From a virus: a DNA stretch of 23,322 bases. The DNA lies in the IMG/VR virus record IMGVR_UViG_3300028008_001404, positions 1 to 23,322 of that record. One strand, given 5' to 3'. Under the pieces are notes generated by a model, which did no database searches, was not told the origin of the DNA, and saw only the letters and a list, made by a program, of their open reading frames with translations. The position numbers and the translations under genes are program-made. Of the stretch, positions 6,399 to 15,183 are shown piece by piece. Position 1 is the stretch's first letter. Every line of letters starts with the position of its first letter.

Positions 6399-8085
6399 AA
6401 ATCATATGAACCATCACAGTATTGTTCTCAAGTATTCTTGCTTTGAGTTCATACTTACTTATGTCATGTTCTCTTGTACCTTTGGTAAAAGCCTCAATCC
6501 TCTCACTCATGTGTTTGAGATGCCACGTTTCGCATAGTCTTTCAACAGACACGCCATTCATTGTAACTTTATATGACATAATTGTCTCATTGTCGTAGCC
6601 AAACGATTCTTGGACTTGTGGTGGGTAGATTGAGTCTTCTTTAAGCTCTTCCATCATAGTTAATACGTCATCTATGTCAGAAAAGTAGTCTAGTTTTTCC
6701 ATCACCTTTCTGCTTGCCATCATGATGCCCGTATTGAAAACATAATTATCGGGTTCAACATCTTCTTCAGATAACATGGCATGGCAATTCCAATACTTAG
6801 CTTCTGGTGATCTAAAGTCTTTGTCGTAGTTTTTAAGATACAAAGCATCCCAAAGCTTTACGCCAGAGTTTTCTGCATTAGTAGCATCACAACATAAACA
6901 ATGCTCAGCCTTGATCCAATCAAAAACATTTACTTCAAATTTATCAAACCAAACATCTAAGTCCACGTACAATACTAGATCATACCAATGCGTCATATAA
7001 TCTAAAAGATGCACCTTATATAGATTAATTACATCGTATTCTGATAGCTGTGGGAACCTAGCACGAAACTCTTCATATCTATTATCTCTACCAAAGTGAA
7101 TGTAAGTTGCTCTTTGGGCGTGTGCATATTCAAGATGGTTATCGTATAACTTGTCTTTATATTCAGCTAACCTCTCTTTAGTTCGCTTACTCTTGTTGAC
7201 AGGATCGTCTTTAGGTCCTCTTGGGTTGTCGAGACGTTCATCAGGTATTTCGATGTAAATAGAATATATTAGCTTTGTCTTGTCTTGAAAAAACGTGCTG
7301 AACTTCTTATTAACGAAATGTGCAATTTCGATATTATCCCAATCCAATGGCTGTGGCTTCTCTTTGATAATCTTATGCCATCTTTCGTCCATAATCTCAT
7401 ACGGAATATCTGTACTTTCCATAATATATGAGAAAACGCTTTCATTGTTTGGGTAGTAATACATTCTAAGAAATTTATATTCGTCCGAATCTACCCCAAG
7501 CAAACGCATGGTGTTTATTCTTTCCATAATACTAGGTAGACGTTCGATAAGCTTAATCTGCTTAATATGTTCAGACTTAGCAATCATTATACCAGTATTC
7601 ATTACGTGATTTCCACCACCACCCAAAAGGTCTTTTGTGATATGGTACTTTAACGTTGGAGAACGGTTTCCTATATTCTCGAACTTAACGCCTTCAATGT
7701 CTTTGCATGTTACTTCGTCGGTTTGTACTTGAATGTGAATACCTTTGCTCAAATCTAATTCGTCAAACACATTCTTTTCTGTATTAAAAATAACGTCCAT
7801 ATCTACGTACATTACTTCATCGTATTCTTCAGCTAACTCTGCCATAATATGGTGTTTATATATGTTAGCCGTTGTGAACTCTAAATCAAGATTAACATCA
7901 AAGTCTTTCATTGTGTTATGATAAAATTTAAACTCGACATTAATCAAACTATTAGCGTATTCTTCTTTGTTTGAAATTAACCTATCAAAGTATTCGTTGA
8001 CAGACTCAGTAGCAAAATAGTTTGCACTCCACTGATCTTGTTCTTTTTCAATATCATCGTAGGTTGTAAATATAACTCTCTTCAT
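6370..8085 (-). CDS. tandem two-domain GT-A glycosyltransferase
   Basis: 571 residues from the ATG at 8085, which overlaps the preceding stop (ATGA); upstream in-frame codons belong to the methyltransferase gene. Two GT-A modules follow each other. Module 1 has YVDMDV (D95, D97), then MNTGIMIA, an NESVFSYIM helix and IAHFVNKKF. Module 2 has YVDLDV (D375, D377), FNTGIMMA, NETIMSYK and MVHMISKNF. The DxD motifs bind the metal and nucleotide sugar. The matching motif order shows internal duplication. Such enzymes could add two different sugars, or build a repeating disaccharide on DNA, a virion protein or host surface; the acceptor is unknown. It is the last gene of the minus-strand module and its end overlaps the plus-strand oxygenase by 29 bases. 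Confidence 0.85.
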   Translation of the reverse strand: MKRVIFTTYDDIEKEQDQWSANYFATESVNEYFDRLISNKEEYANSLINVEFKFYHNTMKDFDVNLDLEFTTANIYKHHIMAELAEEYDEVMYVDMDVIFNTEKNVFDELDLSKGIHIQVQTDEVTCKDIEGVKFENIGNRSPTLKYHITKDLLGGGGNHVMNTGIMIAKSEHIKQIKLIERLPSIMERINTMRLLGVDSDEYKFLRMYYYPNNESVFSYIMESTDIPYEIMDERWHKIIKEKPQPLDWDNIEIAHFVNKKFSTFFQDKTKLIYSIYIEIPDERLDNPRGPKDDPVNKSKRTKERLAEYKDKLYDNHLEYAHAQRATYIHFGRDNRYEEFRARFPQLSEYDVINLYKVHLLDYMTHWYDLVLYVDLDVWFDKFEVNVFDWIKAEHCLCCDATNAENSGVKLWDALYLKNYDKDFRSPEAKYWNCHAMLSEEDVEPDNYVFNTGIMMASRKVMEKLDYFSDIDDVLTMMEELKEDSIYPPQVQESFGYDNETIMSYKVTMNGVSVERLCETWHLKHMSERIEAFTKGTREHDISKYELKARILENNTVMVHMISKNFGLLVE

Positions 8086-8747
8086 ACGCCTATAACCATA
8101 TAACGTGTGCATTCTTCATTAACTTGCATTTCACCTTTCCACATAACAACAGCCAAGTCTAATGACTCGACAAACTCATCTAAACTATTTTGCGTATTAA
8201 TGTGACTTTGGATAGAATGATAATTATTGCTTTGAAAACAAATCATAGTCTCTCTTGTCTTAGCGCCAAGGATTAAACGTATATCATCTGGTTCCATATG
8301 CTCACAACTTGTATTGATAATAAGTTGATACGCATCAGCCCTAGTAAAGAAATAGTCTAAAGCATCGTCAGTAATTGAATGATTATTTTTATAGTCATCA
8401 TTACCATATTTTAGTATATCTCCATAACGCTCACACATTGGGTCTGAGTCAACATTCCAAATATTTATTTTCTTGTCTATCTTTTGGCGAAGTAGCATAC
8501 CATTCAAACCATACCAACTGCCAAGAATAATAATATCCTGTAGTGGACACCATTTAAACTGATCATCAGTAAGGAAAGGTACTAGGGTATCAACAAGCCA
8601 TTGCTTGCCTTTTATCTGTGCATCATTGACAGAGTTAATAATATCATAGCTTCTGTATAAATCTATGTCTTTATTATACTTAGATTCGTTGTAAATGTCA
8701 CCTAGTGTTCGAAGTGCATTTTCATAAATTGTTTCTAGGTAGCTCAT
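8082..8747 (-). CDS. class I SAM-dependent methyltransferase-like protein
   Basis: 221 residues. A Rossmann-like core is visible: DIIILGSWYGLNGMLL (about 71-86) serves as the glycine-rich motif I, INIWNVDSDP (95-103) as the acidic end of strand 2 that binds the SAM ribose, and LIINTSCEHM (142-151) as motif IV. This set is familiar in marine T4-like phages, but the acceptor is not known. No DNA target-recognition domain is seen, so methylation of a sugar or other small acceptor is as likely as nucleic acid methylation. Its start lies within the end of the preceding gene (26-base overlap) and its stop overlaps the next start (ATGA). Confidence 0.78.
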   Translation of the reverse strand: MSYLETIYENALRTLGDIYNESKYNKDIDLYRSYDIINSVNDAQIKGKQWLVDTLVPFLTDDQFKWCPLQDIIILGSWYGLNGMLLRQKIDKKINIWNVDSDPMCERYGDILKYGNDDYKNNHSITDDALDYFFTRADAYQLIINTSCEHMEPDDIRLILGAKTRETMICFQSNNYHSIQSHINTQNSLDEFVESLDLAVVMWKGEMQVNEECTRYMVIGV

Positions 8748-9327
8748 ATTTCATTCCATTATACATATCAATTGGTGCATCTCTATATTCATTAGCAACG
8801 CTGTTCACAAGCCCATGATCGAAAGTATTAAACTCCAATCCTTCGTGGACTAAAAATCTGTCGATGCCTTTATACTTACGCATGAAGTAATCTTTATTAG
8901 ACATAAAGTGATCCCATATGTGGGTTTGCTCACCAGCAGTCCATGTGATTACTGAACTATTTATATGAACATCATAAGCATGTGGAGCCATGTAGAGATC
9001 GTCTTTCCAATAGTCTTTGAGTATAGTCAAACCATCCCACTTTAAAAAGGAACTTGGGTCTTCTTTAATATCCATGTCAAGATCAAAGAATAGACACTTA
9101 CCTTTTACTGGAAAGTCTGCGCTAAACATTGCTAGTTTATTCCACCAAAACCTTAAACTAGGTTTCTTAAAACAGGGAATGACTTCTACTTCAACACCGA
9201 TTCTATCTTCTGTGTAGCAAAAATACTGTGTCGTGGGAAAAAACTCTTTTAATTTATCCCTCAATCTATTTACATGTTCAGCACTATACTTATCGCCGTG
9301 CTTTACGAATATTATATTGTCTGCCAT
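8722..9327 (-). CDS. single-domain GT-A glycosyltransferase-like protein
   Basis: 201 residues. LRFWWNKLAMFSA is followed by CLFFDLDMDI, an extended DxDxD motif (D82, D84, D86) matching the metal/nucleotide-sugar site of GT-A enzymes. A late TFDHGLVNSVANEYRD segment fits the acceptor side. No membrane segment. It overlaps the preceding radical SAM gene by 16 bases and the methyltransferase by 26, so it belongs to the same transcript. Sugar and acceptor are unknown. Only the DxD region resembles the tandem enzyme encoded downstream at 6370-8085. Confidence 0.78.
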   Translation of the reverse strand: MADNIIFVKHGDKYSAEHVNRLRDKLKEFFPTTQYFCYTEDRIGVEVEVIPCFKKPSLRFWWNKLAMFSADFPVKGKCLFFDLDMDIKEDPSSFLKWDGLTILKDYWKDDLYMAPHAYDVHINSSVITWTAGEQTHIWDHFMSNKDYFMRKYKGIDRFLVHEGLEFNTFDHGLVNSVANEYRDAPIDMYNGMKYELPRNNL

Positions 9328-10379
9328 TCAAACCCTCTCACTTTATTCATTATGTTTATTTTTCTGTAAAGCTCATCATATAGTTTTTGGTTAAATTCTG
9401 ATACCAACCCAAAGCCCACTGTGTCCAACTCATCTTGTGTTCTAGTATTTAAATAATTCATTTCGTGTGGGTGGAATAGAAGATTATAACTCTTTAAACC
9501 GTTCTTTCCGATCTTAACAGTTGGTAAATTAGAATAGAAATCATTTATTTCATTTACATCTAATATATTAAAATAGGATATTGTAGGTATTACCTTTGGC
9601 ACAACACCTACTTCACCGTGCAATCTTTCAATCATATCAAGAGTTTTTGTGAAAGATGTACCTCTTATCCATTCATATTTTCTACCAATGTGATCTAAAC
9701 TTGCAACCATTTCTATCTTTTTAAATTTCTTAAGTACGTCCATAAAACGTTTTGAAATCAAAGAACAATTTGATGTGAACCAAACAGTACATTCTGGATT
9801 TACTTCTGCAAGCCTTTCTAAAATCTTTGCGTTACGCATATCGGCAAATGGTTCCCCACCTTTGATGTGCAATACATGAAGGTTAGGTAACAACTCTATA
9901 ATCTTTTCAACGTCACTATCGCTTAGGCGCATATCAGGTTGTTTATGGTTGCCAAACAAATGATCTATTGTAGCCCACTTACTACTAAAGTAGCTTGAAC
10001 ACATAACACATGTTTGGTTGCACGTATTGCTTGTTGTGAACTCTAAGTAGCTTACTGTGCCAGTTTCATATTTCACATGCTCTGGATTAAGCCATTCAAA
10101 TACATCAGCATGAGTGTTATCTCCTTGCCGAATTCTTTCAGCACAGTTACGACAAGCATCTGTACCTTCAATGCCATTTTTCTCAAGTGATTTACGTATG
10201 CTCATATTAAAATCTGAGTACGGAAATTCATCAATTTCATTATTAGTGCTTACGTGATAATCGCTTTTATCCGTCTTTATATTTCGAAATAGCTCTGTAT
10301 TGGAAATCATGCAACATGGCTTCAAGTAACCTTGTGGGTCAATAACTACAGCGTGATCAGGCCATCTACATTTGCTCAT
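9312..10379 (-). CDS. radical SAM protein (third of three)
   Basis: 355 residues. C120-x3-C124-x2-C127 in SNTCNQTCVMCSS binds the [4Fe-4S] cluster that cleaves S-adenosylmethionine, and HIKGGEPF (171-178) is the GGE motif that contacts SAM methionine. Extra cysteines lie before the core: C22-C23 in GYLKPCC and C76-x2-C79 in DACRNC, so an auxiliary iron-sulfur site placed N-terminally is plausible, unlike classic C-terminal SPASM proteins. It resembles the protein at 11644-12831 (shared TTSN-C-NQ-C core, SSKW, KGGEPFAD), so they are paralogues. The start ATG overlaps the previous stop (ATGA). The substrate is unknown; no RiPP precursor gene is evident nearby. Confidence 0.85.
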   Translation of the reverse strand: MSKCRWPDHAVVIDPQGYLKPCCMISNTELFRNIKTDKSDYHVSTNNEIDEFPYSDFNMSIRKSLEKNGIEGTDACRNCAERIRQGDNTHADVFEWLNPEHVKYETGTVSYLEFTTSNTCNQTCVMCSSYFSSKWATIDHLFGNHKQPDMRLSDSDVEKIIELLPNLHVLHIKGGEPFADMRNAKILERLAEVNPECTVWFTSNCSLISKRFMDVLKKFKKIEMVASLDHIGRKYEWIRGTSFTKTLDMIERLHGEVGVVPKVIPTISYFNILDVNEINDFYSNLPTVKIGKNGLKSYNLLFHPHEMNYLNTRTQDELDTVGFGLVSEFNQKLYDELYRKINIMNKVRGFEWQTI

Positions 10380-11647
10380 TTTAATCTCTCAATGTATTGA
10401 TGATACATTCTTGCATTTCTCCTACCTATATTTTTGTCTTCGCAAGGTGTTATGTCTGCGTTAAGTAAAAATTCTCTCAGATCAGATAGATACTCTTTAG
10501 TTTCTGCTTCGACAGCCCAAGGTTCTATGTCTTTGGGCGTTGATGTTCCACCCATTGGTGATAGTATATGATAAGAAAAGGTTAATAGTTTTGAATTACA
10601 AAAGGATAGAATATCTGGTAAGGTATAAACGTTATCTTTACTAACAACAAAAGAACACCCAACGTTTGCTACACCGTAAGCTTGCAATTCTTCTATGTGT
10701 TTTAAAACTTTACTTAAGTCACCGTTTCTTCTCAAGTCTTTGTATATTTCTGGGTCGATAGAATCTAACGATACTGTGAATGTTGTGTTTGGTCTTTGCG
10801 CGAGTTTCCTTGCGTAACCATTTAGAATACTGCCATTCGTTGTTATTTGTATCTTTAAATTCTTAGGATTTTCTTCTTCCACCATTTTTATTATTTTATG
10901 AACTATTGCTTGCGCGAACGGTTCACCACCAGTAAAATTAAGTTTGTCTACTTCATGTATGATGTCTCTTAGTGATTCAATAAACGCATCAGCCACTTCT
11001 GGATCATCGTATATACTTTCGAATCTGCCCATAATGTGAGGGTTTATGTCATCCATAAATGCCTTATATTCTGGAAACTCTAAGCCTTCTGGTATCTTGC
11101 GACCTAAAGTAGATTGTACTTGTTCTTTTAGAAGTCTAGGCATATTTTTACCCATATCCAACATGTGCTGAGATGAGTGGTAAGGACTACAGAATTTACA
11201 TTTATAGTTGCAGGTGTTTGATAGCTCAAGCTCAATTTCTTTTGGAACCGCATGATTTAAATCTCTATCACCACCAACCCAATCAAAGTCTAAGCTACTA
11301 GGTGGTTTATCTTTATCGCATTGCTCTTTACAGTATCTACACCAATCATGTAAGTCACCAGACAAAGAAGCATCACGCACTTCTTCAAAGCCTATGTCAT
11401 TCTGCCAAATATCCCTAAGACTTTTTCCAGGTTCCCATCTAGCTCTATATTTGTTTTTATCTAATTCAAATGGCGTTGTGTCTTCGTATTCTCTTTCCGA
11501 TCTTGCAATAAAAGGACATATTTTAAGCTCACCTTTTTTATTGATGTGGATGGTCTGAAAAGCCGCCCAACAACTCACATTTCTTTCTGCCTTCGTGAAA
11601 GTTTCTTCTTCTCTGCGGTGTTTATTAATTATATCAACGTACTTCAT
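10376..11647 (-). CDS. radical SAM protein (second of three)
   Basis: 423 residues. The cluster motif is C146-x3-C150-x2-C153 (SNTCNYKCKFCSP), with FTGGEPF at 238-244 and a later TTNGSILNG strand typical of radical SAM barrels. N-terminal cysteines C26, C44, C103, C106 and C110 could hold an auxiliary cluster. An insert of about 80 residues between the cluster motif and the GGE motif is larger than in the two flanking paralogues, so it probably has a different substrate. ATGA overlaps join it to both neighbours. Reaction unknown; peptide, sugar or nucleotide modification are all possible. Confidence 0.85.
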   Translation of the reverse strand: MKYVDIINKHRREEETFTKAERNVSCWAAFQTIHINKKGELKICPFIARSEREYEDTTPFELDKNKYRARWEPGKSLRDIWQNDIGFEEVRDASLSGDLHDWCRYCKEQCDKDKPPSSLDFDWVGGDRDLNHAVPKEIELELSNTCNYKCKFCSPYHSSQHMLDMGKNMPRLLKEQVQSTLGRKIPEGLEFPEYKAFMDDINPHIMGRFESIYDDPEVADAFIESLRDIIHEVDKLNFTGGEPFAQAIVHKIIKMVEEENPKNLKIQITTNGSILNGYARKLAQRPNTTFTVSLDSIDPEIYKDLRRNGDLSKVLKHIEELQAYGVANVGCSFVVSKDNVYTLPDILSFCNSKLLTFSYHILSPMGGTSTPKDIEPWAVEAETKEYLSDLREFLLNADITPCEDKNIGRRNARMYHQYIERLK

Positions 11648-12831
11648 CTATAATCCTCTAAGTATGGTGCTAACTCATATATATCTTCATTGTTTTCACG
11701 AGCGACTAAACAAAAGTCAATCCATTGTATCATTCGTTCTTGTATTAGTTTAATATCGTCATCACCCTGTGCCACGCTCAACACGTTATTCATGCCAGAT
11801 AAGTGTAGGTTATCTGTTGTATAATAAGTGTCTGACTTTTTATCCCAATCCTTTAAGTAATTAAATAGCTTGTCTCTGCCTTCTTCTATGTGGTGTTCGT
11901 CTAGGTAACATGGGCTACAGTATTTAGGGAATGTAACAAGGTTCGCCATACTAATTCTATCCACACCATCAATATCTTTCCAATATTCAATAAGTTCTGG
12001 TAAATGCATCCAATTATATACAGATACTGTTGATACGATAACAACTTTACGACCAGAGTGTTCGTGGTATCTCTTAATGTTGTTTACTGTTTTCTTAAAG
12101 TTACCACCGCGTATCCAATCGTACATTTCGTGTACGCCATCAATACTTGCTTGAATATGTACTTCATCTATCTGATGTAATATTTCAATAACAGTATTAG
12201 TCACGAGTTGCATGTTCGTGCATATCTCTACCCTACAGCTAGGATTAGTCTCAGCCAACTTCTTTAATATCTTGATGTTGTTGGGATCAGCGAAAGGTTC
12301 GCCACCCTTGATAGTTAGATGTTGTAGATTAGGAACTATGCCAAGAACTTTATCAACATCAGCCTTAGTCATTTTATACATTTCAGTATGGAACTTATGG
12401 TTCTCATTACGCCATTTCAGTCCAGACTCAACTGCCATCTTTTCATATGGTGACCACTTAGAAGAATATTTGCCAGAACAAGATACACACATTTGATTGC
12501 ATATGTTGCTTGTAGTAATTTCAAGAAACCTAATAGGAATAACATCAGATGCTAAATCTTCTTTATATGTAGGGAAGTTAAATCTGTTGTATGAATCAAA
12601 CCTAGCAATTCGACCTGCATCCCAATGTCTCCAACATACATCACATTGTTTTGGAAACGACTTTTCTTTGAAGTCAGAGCGAAGCTTCTCATAGACTTCA
12701 CCATTAAAGAACTCAGTGAGGTTGTCTACATCTTTGATGTGTGAAAGCGCTACGTTGTCACCTGCACAACATATAACCATTTCACCAATAGGATTAATCG
12801 TAATCCCTGTTTCGGGAACCATACATTTCAT
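11644..12831 (-). CDS. radical SAM protein (first of three)
   Basis: 395 residues from the ATG at 12831. This start is preferred over ATG 12846 and TTG 12873 because an AAAGAG-type ribosome site precedes it and the N-terminus (KCMVPETGITINPIGEMVICC) then aligns with that of the paralogue at 9312-10379. C111-x3-C115-x2-C118 (NICNQMCVSCSG) is the SAM-cleaving cluster site and KGGEPF spans 175-180. N-terminal C21-C22 and C63-x2-C66 may bind an extra cluster. It is the first gene of the six-gene minus-strand module and is divergent from the kinase-like gene; only 44 bases separate the two starts. I could not identify a convincing promoter for it. Confidence 0.84.
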   Translation of the reverse strand: MKCMVPETGITINPIGEMVICCAGDNVALSHIKDVDNLTEFFNGEVYEKLRSDFKEKSFPKQCDVCWRHWDAGRIARFDSYNRFNFPTYKEDLASDVIPIRFLEITTSNICNQMCVSCSGKYSSKWSPYEKMAVESGLKWRNENHKFHTEMYKMTKADVDKVLGIVPNLQHLTIKGGEPFADPNNIKILKKLAETNPSCRVEICTNMQLVTNTVIEILHQIDEVHIQASIDGVHEMYDWIRGGNFKKTVNNIKRYHEHSGRKVVIVSTVSVYNWMHLPELIEYWKDIDGVDRISMANLVTFPKYCSPCYLDEHHIEEGRDKLFNYLKDWDKKSDTYYTTDNLHLSGMNNVLSVAQGDDDIKLIQERMIQWIDFCLVARENNEDIYELAPYLEDYR

Positions 12832-12846
12832 CGTCGACTCTTTCAT

Positions 12847-12854
12847 TATAAATA
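12847..12854 (+). promoter_or_regulatory. T4-type late promoter
   Basis: Exact TATAAATA placed 22 bases before the GTG start of the kinase-like gene. Transcription from about 12860 would leave a short leader that still contains AGGAG at 12866-12870. The octamer overlaps an alternative upstream ATG of the divergent radical SAM gene. Confidence 0.75.
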
Positions 12855-12875
12855 TACCTGTATTTAGGAGCAAGC

Positions 12876-13598
12876 GTGTTAACAGGTTATGAAGTCATAT
12901 TTGATGAACACCTGCGTGTTGGCTCTGCGCTAGGACGTAATGTGTTTCGTGTTGAAAAAGATGGTGTAACTTATTGTTACAAAGACCAAGCTTATCACGA
13001 ATACACAGCCCTTTTACATATCAACCACGAGTCTTTGCCAGAAATAATAGATTATAACAATGGTAGACTTATAAAAGAATGGGTTGAAGGCGAACCACTC
13101 GACTGTGTTCATATCACACCAACTAAAGAACTTATAAGAAAATTCACAAAATACACTAAAGAATTATTTGATATTGTTCATAGCAGTAATTATATTTTAT
13201 TAGACTATACTCTTAAAAACATAGCTTATAACAAAGGTAAGTTTAGATTTTTTGATTTTGATTGCTCAGTACCTTTTGATGTAGTTCTCAAACCTTTGTT
13301 GGGATCACGTAAGCATGAAAATAGACCATACGAAAGTTTACTAGCTAACGTACACTACACAGATGATTATTTTGCGTATGCCTGTGTAATATATACTTGT
13401 ATGACAGGTAGTGTACCATATTCAAATAATCAGAGAGATGTAGAGTTAGCCAAGAAAAATTATGAAACAACTTACAAAGATATAGTACCAGAATTTACGA
13501 CAAAACTTTTAGAAACAGGATTAAACAAAAAAGAAGTTGATTTTATCATAACTTGTCTTAACCCTATTCGAGATGGTAGACCCACAAGTTTTCTATAA
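12876..13598 (+). CDS. protein kinase-like fold protein
   Basis: 240 residues, GTG start with AGGAG five bases upstream. The order of motifs follows protein kinases: a loop GSALGRNVF (16-24) like the glycine-rich loop, K36 in TYCYKDQ as the ATP lysine, E42 as the helix C glutamate, D110-x4-N115 in LLDYTLKNI as the catalytic loop, and D127 in FFDFD as the DFG aspartate. DDYFAYACVIYTCMTGSVPY (about 163-182) resembles the helix F region of Ser/Thr kinases. The usual HRD is LLD, as in some lipopolysaccharide or small-molecule kinases. It may phosphorylate a host or virion protein or a surface sugar; no substrate is evident. Its 3' end overlaps the opposite virion-type gene by 6 bases. Confidence 0.75.
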   Translation: MLTGYEVIFDEHLRVGSALGRNVFRVEKDGVTYCYKDQAYHEYTALLHINHESLPEIIDYNNGRLIKEWVEGEPLDCVHITPTKELIRKFTKYTKELFDIVHSSNYILLDYTLKNIAYNKGKFRFFDFDCSVPFDVVLKPLLGSRKHENRPYESLLANVHYTDDYFAYACVIYTCMTGSVPYSNNQRDVELAKKNYETTYKDIVPEFTTKLLETGLNKKEVDFIITCLNPIRDGRPTSFL

Positions 13599-14171
13599 AA
13601 GATCGTTGTAAATCGCCATTGCTGATGTGATACGAGTTGACTTACGTATAGAAGACTTGATTGATTTGTCGGCTTCTTTAACCAAGTCTTGTTCTAATGC
13701 CCAAAGCTTAAACTTAAACAGTTCTTCTTTACTTTCGTTATTATCACGAATAAAGTCATACACTGCATGATCAACTTTGTTTGTTTTGACTTTAACGTCT
13801 TGGTCAAGACTTAATAATTGATTTTCTTTATCTTGTGTCGCTTGGTCTAGCTCAGCAGTTTGCTTTTCAAGAATTTGTTTGCGCTCCATAAGAAAACGCA
13901 TTCCCAACATTTCTTCTGCCAATGCTTGTGCTTCTGCATTAACCATTTCGCCAAACTGTTTTGCGTGTACTCTTTTGTATTCAGAAGTTCCATCTAAAAG
14001 TTTTTCAAGGTCATAGCCTTCTTCAACTAAAGCTTGGTAATCTCCATTATCACCCACTTCGACCATGTAATTGATTTTTTCACCGTTAGGATTGGTGTAC
14101 ACAACTTCGATTAAACTGTAATCTTCATTTATGTAATATGCCGTATTGATGCTACCGCTAAATTCTGCCAT
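13593..14171 (-). CDS. putative virion-associated coiled-coil protein
   Basis: 192 residues. The first 50 form a beta-rich segment (SGSINTAYYINEDYSLIEVV...NPNGEKINYMVEV). Residues about 90-140 are a long charged helix with heptad-like spacing (MERKQILEKQTAELDQATQD), likely a coiled coil. The C-terminus is basic and serine-rich. It sits last in a three-gene minus-strand set behind a late promoter, directly after a virion-type protein, and has a ribosome site AAGGA. A tail-fibre or baseplate accessory protein or fibre chaperone would fit; I do not recognise a named family. Confidence 0.7.
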   Translation of the reverse strand: MAEFSGSINTAYYINEDYSLIEVVYTNPNGEKINYMVEVGDNGDYQALVEEGYDLEKLLDGTSEYKRVHAKQFGEMVNAEAQALAEEMLGMRFLMERKQILEKQTAELDQATQDKENQLLSLDQDVKVKTNKVDHAVYDFIRDNNESKEELFKFKLWALEQDLVKEADKSIKSSIRKSTRITSAMAIYNDLL

Positions 14172-14181
14172 AATATATTCC

Positions 14182-15183
14182 TTAAGTTGCTGTTACTGTA
14201 GTTCTTAATGTGTGAGATTGGTTCGTTGTTGGAGTACCATTTGGAAACTCTTGTGTACGATAATCAGATGAACTTACAAATCTTTGAGTATATCCAGAAG
14301 CTGACGAACCAGACAATCTCGTGTCAGCCATCACAGTACCCATTGTATTACCAGAACCATTTACGTTATATGTTATTTTTGTATTAAAACCTGCAATGCC
14401 ACTTCCATTAACTGCCATGTTTTGTATCATGGGTCCGAATATATCATCAAACATAGATAGAGGCATTTCTCTTATATCGCCATTTGTATAATCCCAATAT
14501 ACTGGCATAAAGCTAGGCGTGTTAGCTGCTGGTGTAATTTTATGTACGTAATAGTTATTCACAGTTGTAGGTTGGTCTAAAGTTTCACCTATTCCACCAG
14601 AAGTGTAGAGGGAAGCATTTGCTCTTGTGTCAACAAACACAGGAGTTGATGATACTAAAGTCGAGCCAGATACACTATTTGATGTAGATATGTGATAAGC
14701 TCCACCAGCAGCGGCTGATACGGTTCCACTTGTAATAAGCGCAATTGCTGGTTGGATGAAGTATTCAACACAGTCTGCCAAATCCATGGATTGCAGATCG
14801 CCAGCAGTTGGGGTCATAAGAATTGGGAATCGGTGTAGGTTAGTATCAGTAGGTAATGCAGGTGGTGAAGCACTTTCTGTTGTGTTAATTCTGTCATAAG
14901 TACCACCTAAGATTGATGATATGTTAGGCGTGTTTGCAGAAGACGCAAAACCACCATCTGCGGCTGTACGTGTTTCCATAGCACCAGCTATCATACGATT
15001 GTCAGTAATACTAGCTAAATTGCCGCCTGTAGAAACAACGTTAATGTTTACAGTGGTATTAAGAGAATATAGATAAGCAATTCTTTGTAGAACCTGACCT
15101 TCATAGGGATCAAAGGCTGGGTTTGGCATGTCAAGACCAACACCTGCTCCAGTTAAATCACCTTGTAATATCCAACCAGCCAT
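14182..15183 (-). CDS. putative virion structural protein
   Basis: 333 residues, rich in Ser, Thr, Gly, Ala and Asn, with few charged residues and no signal peptide. The composition and the N-terminus (DPYEGQVLQRIAYLYSLNT) are typical of phage virion or fibre-associated proteins. Its start overlaps the preceding stop by one base (TAATG), and the downstream coiled-coil gene begins 10 bases after its stop, so the three form one late transcript. There is no enzymatic motif. Exact position in the particle is unknown. Confidence 0.7.
   Translation of the reverse strand: MAGWILQGDLTGAGVGLDMPNPAFDPYEGQVLQRIAYLYSLNTTVNINVVSTGGNLASITDNRMIAGAMETRTAADGGFASSANTPNISSILGGTYDRINTTESASPPALPTDTNLHRFPILMTPTAGDLQSMDLADCVEYFIQPAIALITSGTVSAAAGGAYHISTSNSVSGSTLVSSTPVFVDTRANASLYTSGGIGETLDQPTTVNNYYVHKITPAANTPSFMPVYWDYTNGDIREMPLSMFDDIFGPMIQNMAVNGSGIAGFNTKITYNVNGSGNTMGTVMADTRLSGSSASGYTQRFVSSSDYRTQEFPNGTPTTNQSHTLRTTVTAT

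Noticed and set aside
8958-8965. TATAAATA on the minus strand inside the single-domain glycosyltransferase gene
   Set aside because: It falls within coding sequence about 210 bases before the next start and has no supporting context; chance match in AT-rich DNA is likely.
12212-12694. Two plus-strand open frames opposite the first radical SAM gene
   Set aside because: They are antisense shadows of a gene with clear conserved motifs; no ribosome site or promoter supports them.
12844-12873. TTG start at 12873 or ATG at 12846 for the first radical SAM protein
   Set aside because: These starts overlap the divergent late promoter region and lack a well-placed ribosome site; the ATG at 12831 aligns with the paralogue.
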